Shown piece by piece: positions 1-7,226 of a stretch of 24,411 bases of DNA. Position 1 is the stretch's first letter; each line of letters opens with the position of its first letter. The notes under the pieces are model-generated. The model did not search any database. It was not told where the DNA came from and worked only from the letters and a program-made list of their open reading frames with translations. The DNA is from Clostridia bacterium (GTDB lineage Bacteria > Bacillota > Clostridia > Oscillospirales > UBA644): positions 1 through 24,411 of the forward strand of contig WHHJ01000029.1 in assembly GCA_014872655.1 (NCBI GenBank), given 5' to 3'. Both the position numbers and the translations under genes were made by a program.

Positions 1-118
1 CCTTTGTTTGTTATCCACATTATAAATCGGTATCATTTTAACTAATGTTTAACATAACAAGGTGGATGTTGCGAAGAGGTTGTCTTTTTCGGAAGAAGGA
101 AATTTTGCTTTTTCTCTC

Positions 119-148
119 TTGACTTCTCCCGGCGCATTGTTGTATAAT
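119..148 (+). promoter_or_regulatory. Sigma-A-type promoter of the aldolase gene
   Basis: A TTGACT -35 box at 119-124 and a perfect TATAAT -10 box at 143-148 are separated by 18 bp. Transcription should start near 155, giving a leader of about 45 nt before the GGAGGG ribosome binding site at 188-193. Bases 1-118 hold no gene or clear signal that I can see. Confidence 0.8.
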
Positions 149-200
149 ATATTTATAAAGGTAAAGAACAAATATTAAATAGTGTACGGAGGGACAGAAC

Positions 201-1226
201 ATGCCTGTTGCAAATTATGAAACATATTGCAAGATGATGGACAATGCGTATAAAAATCATTTTGCTTTTCCGGCGATTAATGTCTTTGATATGGAGTCTG
301 TAAGCGGTGTTTTAGCCGGACTTGCAGAAGCAAAATCTGACGGAATTATTCAGATGTCTTTAGGGGGCGCAAAGCATGCGTCCGGAAATGCTGTTGGAGA
401 TAGCGTAGCCGGCGCGATTGCTCTTGCCACATATATTCACCAGATGGCTGAAAAATATAATATTTATGTAGCCATTCATACGGATCATTGCCAGGCAGAT
501 AAAGTGGATAGTTTCCTGATTCCTCTGATTGAAGCTACAGAAGCTCGCCGGGCAAAAGGGTTGCCGAATTTGTTTTCAAGCCATATGTTTGACGGATCGG
601 CATTACCGCATAAAGAAAATGTTCGGTTGGCCAAGGGGCTTTTGGAAAGATGCGCCAAAAATGACTTGATTTTGGAAGTAGAAGCCGGTGTTGTCGGCGG
701 CGAAGAAGACGGCGTGAATAATGAAGGCGTTCATCGGGACAAATTGTATACCACACCCGAAGATATGATGTTGGTAGAGACGGAACTGAGCGGAGTTGGC
801 AGATATACCCTGGCTGCAACTTTTGGAAATGTGCACGGCGTGTATAAGCCCGGGAATGTAAAATTGAATCCGAAGATTTTGAAGTCCGGCCAGGATGCTA
901 TTCAGGCTGCAAAGGGCCCGGATGCTCACTTCAATTTTGTTTTCCATGGCGGTTCCGGTTCTTCTCACGAAGAAATTCAAGAAACGCTGCAGTATGGCGT
1001 AGTAAAGATGAATATCGATACGGATACGCAGTATGCCTTTACCCGTCCGGTTGCTGCACATATGTTTACCAACTATGACGGCGTGTTGAAAGTAGACGGC
1101 GAAGTAGGCGTTAAGAAAGTTTATGACCCGCGTTCTTATTTAAAGCAGGGCGAGGCCGGGATCACCAAGCGTGTCGTGGAAGCTTGTGCAGATTTGAATT
1201 CTACAGGAAAAACCATTTGCAAGTAA
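201..1226 (+). CDS. fba: Class II fructose-1,6-bisphosphate aldolase
   Basis: This enzyme reversibly cleaves fructose 1,6-bisphosphate to dihydroxyacetone phosphate and glyceraldehyde 3-phosphate in cytosolic glycolysis and gluconeogenesis, using a zinc ion. The 341-residue protein shows the class II landmarks: AIHTDHC around residues 91-97, holding a zinc-ligand His and the catalytic-region Asp; a Glu-rich EVEAGVVGGEEDG stretch; FGNVHGVYKPG with a zinc-ligand His; and FHGGSGSSHEE near the phosphate site. The length fits the longer class II enzymes. The ATG start follows GGAGGG by seven bases. The gene has its own promoter and terminator, so it is probably transcribed alone. Family and function are clear from motifs; nothing is odd. 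Confidence 0.95.
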   Translation: MPVANYETYCKMMDNAYKNHFAFPAINVFDMESVSGVLAGLAEAKSDGIIQMSLGGAKHASGNAVGDSVAGAIALATYIHQMAEKYNIYVAIHTDHCQADKVDSFLIPLIEATEARRAKGLPNLFSSHMFDGSALPHKENVRLAKGLLERCAKNDLILEVEAGVVGGEEDGVNNEGVHRDKLYTTPEDMMLVETELSGVGRYTLAATFGNVHGVYKPGNVKLNPKILKSGQDAIQAAKGPDAHFNFVFHGGSGSSHEEIQETLQYGVVKMNIDTDTQYAFTRPVAAHMFTNYDGVLKVDGEVGVKKVYDPRSYLKQGEAGITKRVVEACADLNSTGKTICK

Positions 1227-1240
1227 AAAGATTTTTGGAG

Positions 1241-1276
1241 GCGGGACGGCGAGAGCTTTCCCGCTTTTCTTTTTAT
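1241..1276 (+). terminator. Intrinsic terminator after the aldolase gene
   Basis: GCGGGA at 1241-1246 pairs with TCCCGC at 1259-1264 around a 12-base loop and is followed by a T-rich tract at 1265-1274. It lies 14 bp after the aldolase stop codon. The stem is short, so termination may be partial and feed the hydrolase gene that follows. Confidence 0.65.
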
Positions 1277-1308
1277 ACAGTTTAGTATATTAGGATGTGG
1301 AGTATTTT

Positions 1309-2019
1309 ATGAAAGCAAAAAAAACGGTTTCTATCTTGGGCGATTCTATTAGTACCTTTGAGGGGTGGAATCCGGAAGGGTATTTGGTCTTTTATAATCA
1401 AGAGGCTGCGGAGCAGACAGGGGTTGTTGCCGTGGAGGATACTTGGTGGTATCAGGTGGCTCATGATTTACAACTGGAAATTTTGGCTAATAACTCGTAT
1501 TCGGGCAGCCGTGCCAGCGGGGCTGAGTTCCCGGCCGCCAATTGCGACCGGCGGATTGATGATTTAGCGCGAGATGGCCGAGAGCCGGATTGGATTATTG
1601 TCTATTTGGGCGCTAACGATTACGGCGGAGGCGTTGCACAATATGGTGCAGGCACAGAGGCTTTTGATAGTTCGTATAAAATAATTTTGCAAAAACTTTC
1701 GGCGCGTTATCCCAAGTCTCAAATCATTTGTGTGGCTTCCTGGTACGGAAAACACCCGGCAGGAGAAGATTCGATGCTGTCGAGCGGGACCCCAGAGCGT
1801 AATTTCAGTCAGTTCAATGATTCCATTCGGGCGGCCGCGGCAGAAAACGGTTGTTTTGTTGTGGATATGGAGCGGTCTGGCTTGTCTTACGATTCTGTAG
1901 ATGGTGTTCATCCCACCCAAAAGGGAATGAAACAGATCGCGGCCGTATTTGTGGAGCAATTGCGTCCTCTTTTGTCAAAAAATTGCGTACAAGGTCAGTA
2001 TAATATCAATAAAAATTGA
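1309..2019 (+). CDS. SGNH/GDSL-family hydrolase
   Basis: The 236-residue protein has the four SGNH blocks: GDSIST with the nucleophile Ser13, the block II glycine around SYSGSRASG (63-71), GANDYG with Asn103, and DGVHPT with the Asp198/His201 dyad. Family members are esterases or lipases that remove acyl groups from lipids, carbohydrates or cell-wall polymers; the substrate cannot be read here. No signal peptide is visible, so it is probably cytoplasmic. I chose the ATG at 1309 because GGAG at 1299-1302 sits six bases upstream; a GTG at 1297 in the same frame lacks such a site. There is no obvious promoter of its own, so it may depend on readthrough from the aldolase. The stop codon is TGA. 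Confidence 0.85.
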   Translation: MKAKKTVSILGDSISTFEGWNPEGYLVFYNQEAAEQTGVVAVEDTWWYQVAHDLQLEILANNSYSGSRASGAEFPAANCDRRIDDLARDGREPDWIIVYLGANDYGGGVAQYGAGTEAFDSSYKIILQKLSARYPKSQIICVASWYGKHPAGEDSMLSSGTPERNFSQFNDSIRAAAAENGCFVVDMERSGLSYDSVDGVHPTQKGMKQIAAVFVEQLRPLLSKNCVQGQYNINKN

Positions 2020-2027
2020 AATCATTC

Positions 2028-2056
2028 TTGATTTTTATTGTAAAATGTGTTATAAT
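2028..2056 (+). promoter_or_regulatory. Promoter of the 42-residue acidic protein gene
   Basis: TTGATT at 2028-2033 and TATAAT at 2051-2056 lie 17 bp apart, close to the consensus. Transcription should start near 2063, leaving an unusually long leader of about 160 nt before the start codon at 2226. The leader contains small hairpin options, for example GCGG/CCGC near 2177-2190, but no riboswitch class that I recognise. Confidence 0.75.
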
Positions 2057-2225
2057 ATAAACAGAAGAAGTCAAAGAAACCGAAAACGTTTTGAAAAAGG
2101 AACCTCCCAGGGGGAAGGAAAATTTTTGTTTTTCGTCCGAGCGGATAAATGTTTCTGTTCGGCAGAAGATAGGAATGCGGTATTTGCCGCGTGACCCGTT
2201 GACGATAACGAAAGGAGGCTTTTCG

Positions 2226-2354
2226 ATGGAAAAAATGAACACGATTTATTTTGACGACGAATGTGACCTGTTTTTTGATCGGTACGAAAAGTATGAAATT
2301 GAGGAAGATGGTTTTCCGGTTGACTTGAATGATTATGATGAGGAAAACTATTGA
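2226..2354 (+). CDS. Small, highly acidic orphan protein (42 aa)
   Basis: I do not recognise this protein. The start follows a perfect AAAGGAGG site at 2211-2218 with seven bases of spacing, which supports real translation; an in-frame opening further upstream has no such site. Of 42 residues, about 16 are Asp or Glu, only three are Lys or Arg, and about nine are Tyr or Phe, giving a net charge near -13. There is no membrane segment. It is enclosed by its own promoter and a strong terminator, so it is expressed as a single-gene unit between the SGNH hydrolase and dut. Such composition occurs in DNA-mimic or protein-binding regulators, but that is only an idea here. Confidence 0.7.
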   Translation: MEKMNTIYFDDECDLFFDRYEKYEIEEDGFPVDLNDYDEENY

Positions 2355-2369
2355 CAAAAGGTTCTCCAG

Positions 2370-2402
2370 CCCGCGCAAACAAATGTTTGCGCGGGATTTT
2401 TT
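2370..2402 (+). terminator. Strong intrinsic terminator after the small acidic gene
   Basis: An 11-bp perfect stem (CCCGCGCAAAC at 2370-2380 with GTTTGCGCGGG at 2385-2395) has a four-base AAAT loop and runs into a T-rich tail. It closes the single-gene unit and insulates dut. Confidence 0.95.
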
Positions 2403-2497
2403 GTGTTGTTTGCAGAATCTTTTGCTCTTGTTTTATCAAAAGAAAATGCTGTTTTTTGATGAATGTTGGGCAAGCTTTAGAGAACGCGGAAAATGTA

Positions 2498-2526
2498 TTG
2501 ACAACCTTTGGGCGGTATGGTATTAT
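2498..2526 (+). promoter_or_regulatory. Promoter of the dut-fhs operon
   Basis: A perfect TTGACA at 2498-2503 and TATTAT at 2521-2526 are spaced 17 bp apart. Transcription should start near 2533, about 35 nt before the dut start codon, which is preceded by an AAAGGGG ribosome binding site. Confidence 0.8.
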
Positions 2527-2567
2527 ATGGTTAATCATTTAGTTTTTGAAAAAGGGGATGGCTTTTT

Positions 2568-3011
2568 ATGAAAGAAAAAGTAAATGTCAAAAAGCTGCGT
2601 GAAGGAGCAAAGATTCCCTGCTACGGTTCTGCTTTTGCCGCCGGTGCCGATTTGTACGCGTGTGCGGAGCAGCCCATTGAAATTAAATCGGGACAAACGG
2701 TTTTGGTGGCAACGGGGATTGCGATGGAGATTCCTGAGGGGTATGCCGGACTGATTTATGCACGCAGCGGGTTGGCAACCAAGAAAGGCCTTGCCCCTGC
2801 CAATAAAGTTGGCGTCGTAGACAGCGATTATCGAGGGGAAATTTTAGTTTCCTTACACAATCATTCACAGGTAGATGCGGTGGTTGAACCGGGAGAGCGC
2901 ATTGCGCAGATGGTGATTGCTCCGTATCTGACGGCAGAATTCTGTTTAACGGAAGAATTATCCGAAACTGTGCGTGGAGCCGGCGGATTTGGTTCGACCG
3001 GAACAAAGTAA
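2568..3011 (+). CDS. dut: Deoxyuridine 5'-triphosphate nucleotidohydrolase (dUTPase)
   Basis: The enzyme hydrolyses dUTP to dUMP and pyrophosphate, keeping uracil out of DNA and supplying dUMP for thymidylate synthesis. All five motifs of the trimeric dUTPases are present in this 147-residue protein: AAGADLYA (24-31), ARSGLA (65-70), GVVDSDYRG with catalytic Asp85 (82-90), GERIAQMV (109-116) and the C-terminal glycine-rich RGAGGFGSTG (136-145) that closes over the substrate. The length is typical of bacterial enzymes. It is first in an operon with formate-tetrahydrofolate ligase 18 bp downstream; both serve nucleotide supply, since one-carbon folates are used for thymidylate and purine synthesis. 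Confidence 0.96.
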   Translation: MKEKVNVKKLREGAKIPCYGSAFAAGADLYACAEQPIEIKSGQTVLVATGIAMEIPEGYAGLIYARSGLATKKGLAPANKVGVVDSDYRGEILVSLHNHSQVDAVVEPGERIAQMVIAPYLTAEFCLTEELSETVRGAGGFGSTGTK

Positions 3012-3029
3012 AGAAGGGGTTGGAGTTCA

Positions 3030-4700
3030 ATGGCGTTTCCTACTGATATAGAAATTGCACAGGCAGCGCATATGCTGCCGATTACGGAGATTGCCGTGCA
3101 CGCCGGATTGGACGCGGATGACTTGATTCCGTATGGGAAATATAAGGCAAAAATTTCAGAGCAGGCGGTACAGCAGAAGACCGAAAAGACCGGAAAGTTG
3201 GTTTTGGTTACGGCAATCAATCCCACGCCTGCCGGGGAAGGGAAAACCACCACAACCGTCGGGTTGGGAGATGCAATGCGGCGGCTGGGAAAAAATGCGG
3301 CGATTGCGTTGCGGGAGCCTTCTCTGGGCCCGGTGTTTGGATTAAAAGGAGGAGCTGCCGGGGGCGGATATGCACAAGTGGTTCCGATGGAGGATATCAA
3401 CCTGCATTTTACCGGGGATCTTCATGCGATTACAGCGGCCAATAACCTGTTGTGTGCAATGATTGATAACCATATTCATCAAGGTAATTTACAGCAGATC
3501 AATCCAAAGAAAATTTTATTCAGCCGTGCGCTGGACATCAATGACCGTGCGCTGCGCAGTATTGTTGTTGGATTGGGCGGCCCTGCGGATGGCGTGACGC
3601 GGCCGGATAGTTTTTGTATTACGGTTGCCAGTGAAGTCATGGCTATTTTGTGTCTGGCAACAGATCTGTCCGATCTCAAAAAACGGTTGGGCGATATTAT
3701 GATTGCCTATCGTTATGATCAGACCCCTGTTTATGCTAAAGATATCGGCGCAGAGGGGGCTATGACGGCGTTGTTACGGGATGCGCTGCTGCCGAACTTG
3801 GTTCAGACATTAGAGAACACGCCTTGCTTGATTCATGGCGGTCCGTTTGCGAATATTGCACATGGATGCAATTCTGTACGGGCGACCGGCTTTGCGCTGT
3901 CTCGATTTGATTACTGTATTACAGAAGCTGGGTTCGGTTCGGATTTGGGTGCTGAAAAATTTTTGGATATTAAATGTCGTAAAATGGGCGTAGCACCGGA
4001 TTGTATTGTTGTTGTAGCAACGGTTCGGGCGTTGAAATATAATGGGGGCGCCGATGTGAAGAAAGGGGCGGAAGAGAATCTTCCCGCGCTGGAAAAAGGC
4101 TTGGAAAATCTGCGAAAACATATTGAAAATATGCAGTCGTTCGGGATCCCCGTGGTGGTCGCAATCAATGCTTTTGGCACCGATACGGCGGCCGAAACAC
4201 AGATGATCGAGACGGCTTGTCAGCAAGCCGGCGTGCCCTGTTCTGTTTCTCGGGTATTTACGGAAGGCGGAAAAGGCGCCGAAGAATTGGCAACGCGTGT
4301 CATAGACGCGTGTGAACAGCCGTCGTCGCTCCGGTTTGTATATCAAGAGCAGGACGGCATTCGCGAAAAAATCGAGGCGGTTGCACAAAAAATTTACGGT
4401 GCAGACAGGGTGGATTATTTACCTGCGGCGCAAAAATCCATTTTAGCAGCCGAGCAGTTAGGATATGCCGGATTGCCTGTTTGTATCGCAAAAACACAGT
4501 ATTCTTTGTCGGATGATCCGACGTTGCTGTGCCGGCCGCACGGGTTCCGTGTGACGGTTCGGGATATTAAAATTTGTTCGGGTGCCGGGTTTATCGTGGT
4601 GTATTTAGGAAATATTCTAACGATGCCGGGATTGCCGAAACATCCGGCAGCAGAAAAAATTGATGTAGACGATACCGGAAAAATCAGCGGCTTGTTTTAA
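3030..4700 (+). CDS. fhs: Formate--tetrahydrofolate ligase
   Basis: It makes 10-formyltetrahydrofolate from formate, tetrahydrofolate and ATP, feeding purine, formyl-Met and thymidylate synthesis and, in acetogens, the methyl branch of the Wood-Ljungdahl pathway. The 556-residue length is typical. The P-loop TPAGEGKTTT lies at residues 66-75, followed by strongly conserved stretches such as REPSLGPVFGLKGGAAGGGYAQ in the family position, GGPFANIAHGC, and the C-terminal GAGFIVVYLGNILTMPGLP region. The ATG start follows AAGAAGGGGTTGGAG. It sits between dut (18 bp) and a membrane protein gene (14 bp). No acetogenesis genes are near, so a housekeeping one-carbon role is as likely as acetogenesis. 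Confidence 0.97.
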   Translation: MAFPTDIEIAQAAHMLPITEIAVHAGLDADDLIPYGKYKAKISEQAVQQKTEKTGKLVLVTAINPTPAGEGKTTTTVGLGDAMRRLGKNAAIALREPSLGPVFGLKGGAAGGGYAQVVPMEDINLHFTGDLHAITAANNLLCAMIDNHIHQGNLQQINPKKILFSRALDINDRALRSIVVGLGGPADGVTRPDSFCITVASEVMAILCLATDLSDLKKRLGDIMIAYRYDQTPVYAKDIGAEGAMTALLRDALLPNLVQTLENTPCLIHGGPFANIAHGCNSVRATGFALSRFDYCITEAGFGSDLGAEKFLDIKCRKMGVAPDCIVVVATVRALKYNGGADVKKGAEENLPALEKGLENLRKHIENMQSFGIPVVVAINAFGTDTAAETQMIETACQQAGVPCSVSRVFTEGGKGAEELATRVIDACEQPSSLRFVYQEQDGIREKIEAVAQKIYGADRVDYLPAAQKSILAAEQLGYAGLPVCIAKTQYSLSDDPTLLCRPHGFRVTVRDIKICSGAGFIVVYLGNILTMPGLPKHPAAEKIDVDDTGKISGLF

Positions 4701-4714
4701 GAAAGGATTGGAAG

Positions 4715-6373
4715 ATGAAAAATAAAAAAGTGCGAATTGCGGTTCAAATTATTGTTGATGTGATTGCGGCTTTTCTTTTGTTCTGGTTTACGTTACCACC
4801 GCTCAATCCCCGGTCTCAGGATTTTTGGGGATTTGTGTTGACGCTGGCAATCATCTGTCTGATTGTTTTTGCGGTTTTTCATATCGGAAAACTGCGCGGC
4901 AGAGAGTTTACCGTCAGTGATTTTCGTGCGGATCGGCTTAAACGGCTTGGGAAAAAAGGCAAGATTATTTTTGGGTGCGTCGTTGGTGTTGTGGCCCTGT
5001 TTTTAGTGGCCTATTTGTCGGGCGCCGAAATCTTTAACGCCAGCCGATACAGTGAGTTACTGCCGTTGGAAGACGGGAATTTTAGCCAGGACGTTGCTGA
5101 ATTGTCGATGTCTCAGATTCCGGTCGTGGATCGGGACACCGCGTCTCGATTGGGTCAGCGCAAGTTAGGCGAAATTTCAGAATTGGTTTCACAGTTTGAA
5201 ATTGAAGAAGACTATACCCAGATCAATTATCAGGGACGACCTGTGCGTGTGACCCCGTTAGCTTATGGAGATTTGATCAAATGGTTTGGGAATCAAAGTA
5301 ACGGTATTCCGGCTTATATTACCGTGGATATGACCACGCAGGAGACTCAGCTGGTACGTCTGGATGAGGGGATTAAATATTCGCGCAGCGAATATTTCTT
5401 GCGGAATTTAAACCGGTATCTTCGCTTTTGTTATCCGACTAAAATTTTTGAAGCCGTCACCTTTGAAATTGATGAAAACGGAACGCCGTATTGGATTGCT
5501 TCTGTTATTGATTACAAAATCGGGTTCTGGGGCGGTGCAGATATCTGCGGAGCCGTGCTGCTGAACGCACAAACCGGTGAAAGCACCTATTATGAAGTGG
5601 AAGATGTTCCGACCTGGGTTGATACGGTATACTCGGCGAATATGTTGATCAATCAATTGACATATAACGGGAAATATCGTTCCGGCTTTTTCAATTCTAT
5701 TTTTGGACAGAAAGGCGTATTGCGCCCAACCGAAGGCTATAATTATATCGCAATTGATGATGATGTGTGGTTGTATACCGGTATGACTTCGGTAACCAGC
5801 GACCAGTCCAACGTCGGGTTTGTTTTGATCAATATGCGGACCAAAGAGGCTCGATATTATGTGATGTCTGGGGCGGAAGAGTACTCTGCCATGGAATCGG
5901 CGCAGGGGGCCGTACAGGAGAAAAAGTATACGGCAACCTTTCCGATTTTGCTGAATATTGCCGAGCGTCCGACGTATTTTATGTCGCTGAAGGACGGTGC
6001 TGGCCTGGTAAAAATGTATGCGTTTGTTGACATGGAACAGTATCAGATCGTCGGCACGGGAAATACGGTGGACGAAGCTCGACAAAATTATGTCAATAAT
6101 CTGATGGATGCTGGCGTCCAAGTCGATGAGGCGCCTGAAGAGGATTTGCAGGAAACAACCGTCAGTGGTGTTGTTGCACAGGTCAGCTCGGCTGTTGTGG
6201 ACGGAAATACCAAATACTATGTGATGCTGCAAGGAGATTCGACCGTTTATGTTTTGCCGGTAGAGATGTCTTCGCTTTTGCCGTTTGTGAAAGAGGGAGA
6301 CACGTTATCGATGGTCTTTGCCGGGGAGGAAGAGGCGGCGCAACTGCGCTCGGTTGAAGTGGTGCTTGGTTAA
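4715..6373 (+). CDS. Membrane-anchored protein with large extracytoplasmic domain, unknown function
   Basis: I do not recognise this 552-residue protein. Three hydrophobic segments at about 8-28, 37-57 and 83-102 should anchor the N-terminus, leaving roughly 440 residues that lack further membrane spans and are probably outside the cell. That region is rich in beta-type sequence and contains YITVDMTTQETQLV and LLNAQTGESTYYEV, which resemble the repeated strands of PepSY-like modules, and ends in a segment (about 490-550) that could be a small beta-barrel. Acidic Glu/Asp-rich linkers occur near 465-480. It is the last gene of the dut-fhs operon, 14 bp after fhs, with AGAAAGGATTGGAAG upstream and a terminator immediately after. 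Operon position does not reveal its job. Confidence 0.8.
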   Translation: MKNKKVRIAVQIIVDVIAAFLLFWFTLPPLNPRSQDFWGFVLTLAIICLIVFAVFHIGKLRGREFTVSDFRADRLKRLGKKGKIIFGCVVGVVALFLVAYLSGAEIFNASRYSELLPLEDGNFSQDVAELSMSQIPVVDRDTASRLGQRKLGEISELVSQFEIEEDYTQINYQGRPVRVTPLAYGDLIKWFGNQSNGIPAYITVDMTTQETQLVRLDEGIKYSRSEYFLRNLNRYLRFCYPTKIFEAVTFEIDENGTPYWIASVIDYKIGFWGGADICGAVLLNAQTGESTYYEVEDVPTWVDTVYSANMLINQLTYNGKYRSGFFNSIFGQKGVLRPTEGYNYIAIDDDVWLYTGMTSVTSDQSNVGFVLINMRTKEARYYVMSGAEEYSAMESAQGAVQEKKYTATFPILLNIAERPTYFMSLKDGAGLVKMYAFVDMEQYQIVGTGNTVDEARQNYVNNLMDAGVQVDEAPEEDLQETTVSGVVAQVSSAVVDGNTKYYVMLQGDSTVYVLPVEMSSLLPFVKEGDTLSMVFAGEEEAAQLRSVEVVLG

Positions 6374-6386
6374 AAATAGAAAGAGT

Positions 6387-6418
6387 GCAGACTCCGGGAA
6401 TTTCGGAGTCTGCTTTTC
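6387..6418 (+). terminator. Intrinsic terminator of the dut-fhs operon
   Basis: A perfect 10-bp stem, GCAGACTCCG (6387-6396) with CGGAGTCTGC (6404-6413), has a seven-base loop and is followed by TTTTCT. It separates the operon from the lysine operon. Confidence 0.92.
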
Positions 6419-6437
6419 TATATACAATAAAGTTTTC

Positions 6438-6484
6438 ATATTTCCCTCGTTATGTGGGAAATATTGGCGCTGTCCGCCGAGGGG
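6438..6484 (+). other. Inverted repeats of unknown role upstream of the duplicated riboswitch unit
   Basis: ATATTTCCC at 6438-6446 is perfectly complementary to GGGAAATAT at 6456-6464. The same left arm, read as TTCCCTCG (6442-6449), can instead pair with CGAGGGGAA starting at 6478, with one bulged G. The two pairings exclude each other. There is no T-tract, so it is not a terminator. It could be an operator or a vestige of an older leader; I cannot name it. Confidence 0.4.
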
Positions 6485-6573
6485 AAGATATTTTGTCTGT
6501 GTTCTGAAAAGATAGGTTCCACGTTAAGGTCAGAAACAGGATGTTGCCGAGTATAAACAACTTGCATAGCCCC

Positions 6574-6602
6574 TTGACTTTTTAGGCTTTTTATGCTATG
6601 AT
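6574..6602 (+). promoter_or_regulatory. Promoter 1 of the lysine operon (repeat copy 1)
   Basis: TTGACT at 6574-6579 and TATGAT at 6597-6602 have ideal 17-bp spacing. Transcription would start near 6609, only a few bases before helix P1 of aptamer 1. Confidence 0.8.
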
Positions 6603-6613
6603 AAAGATACTGA

Positions 6614-6814
6614 AATAAAGAATAGAGGCGCATCGCACTATCAGTACCTCTTTTCTATGCCGTTCGCAGCGGTACGGAAAGAGCGAAAGGAGTCGTTGCC
6701 GAAGGGAGACGAGGCGAAAGTCTTACCTGGGAAAGCAGAGAATATCTGTTTTACTGTCGTAGGCGGGTCACAGTTAAGTGTATGTGGTTCGCAACGCGGA
6801 GTGCTATCATTATT
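6614..6814 (+). ncRNA. Lysine riboswitch (L-box) aptamer, copy 1
   Basis: The conserved lysine-aptamer core is present in order: ATAGAGGCGC at the start, ATCAGTACC resembling the loop-E region, GCGAAAGGAG followed by GTTGCCGAAGG, CCTGGG, ACTGTC, and a closing GGAGTGCTATC. P1 can form between ATAG (6622-6625) and CTAT (6804-6807), lengthened by AATAA (6614-6618) with TTATT (6810-6814). No intrinsic terminator follows directly; the transcript runs into promoter 2. This copy therefore lacks an obvious expression platform of its own. Confidence 0.88.
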
Positions 6815-6883
6815 ATTGGAAAACAGGGCCATATAGAGGTCAGAAACAGGATGTTGCCGAGTATAAACAACTTGCATAGCCCC

Positions 6884-6912
6884 TTGACTTTTTAGGCTTT
6901 TTATGCTATGAT
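6884..6912 (+). promoter_or_regulatory. Promoter 2 of the lysine operon (repeat copy 2)
   Basis: This is identical to promoter 1: TTGACT at 6884-6889, TATGAT at 6907-6912 and a 17-bp spacer. It allows a short transcript starting near 6919 that contains only aptamer 2, in addition to a long one with both aptamers. Confidence 0.8.
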
Positions 6913-6923
6913 AAAGATACTGA

Positions 6924-7124
6924 AATAAAGAATAGAGGCGCATCGCACTATCAGTACCTCTTTTCTATGCCGTTCGCAGCGGTACGGAAAGAGCGAAAGG
7001 AGTCGTTGCCGAAGGGAGACGAGGCGAAAGTCTTACCTGGGAAAGCAGAGAATATCTGTTTTACTGTCGTAGGCGGGTCACAGTTAAGTGTATGTGGTTC
7101 GCAACGCGGAGTGCTATCATTATT
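6924..7124 (+). ncRNA. Lysine riboswitch (L-box) aptamer, copy 2, with expression platform
   Basis: Its sequence is identical to copy 1. Here the 3' strand of P1 includes GCTATCA at 7113-7119, which is exactly complementary to TGATAGC at 7165-7171, the left edge of the terminator stem at 7167-7189. Without lysine, that pairing would block the terminator. With lysine, P1 is held closed and the terminator forms. This is the classical OFF switch of the class and fits the dapA-dapB-lysA genes behind it. Confidence 0.92.
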
Positions 7125-7166
7125 ATTGGAAAACAGGGCCATATAGGGGGCTCTGGGGTAATTTTG

Positions 7167-7197
7167 ATAGCCGATGTGAAATCGGCTATTTTTGTTT
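7167..7197 (+). terminator. Riboswitch-controlled terminator before dapA
   Basis: A perfect 9-bp stem, ATAGCCGAT (7167-7175) with ATCGGCTAT (7181-7189), has a GTGAA loop and is followed by TTTTGTTTT. It ends 29 bp before the dapA start codon and is the only clear terminator in the leader. Confidence 0.9.
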
Positions 7198-7226
7198 TCA
7201 GAATAATTATTTCAGGAGTGTTGGAC

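Larger units (their letters stand above)
6527..7146 (+). repeat. Perfect 310-bp tandem direct duplication (6527-6836 and 6837-7146)
   Basis: By direct line-by-line comparison the two 310-base copies are identical at every position. The flanking bases differ immediately (A at 6526 versus G at 6836; A at 6837 versus G at 7147), so the junction shows no microhomology. Each unit holds one promoter and one complete lysine riboswitch aptamer. Open frames across the repeat, on both strands, are by-products of the RNA gene and not coding. Confidence 0.97.

Noticed and set aside
6527..7146. Open frames of 60-100 codons across the tandem repeat on both strands
   Set aside because: They appear in duplicate because of the repeat, have no ribosome binding sites, and overlie the lysine riboswitch and its promoters.
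7092..7226. N-terminal extension of dapA
   Set aside because: The extension runs through the aptamer and terminator; the ATG at 7227 has AGGAG upstream and gives the normal DapA start and length.
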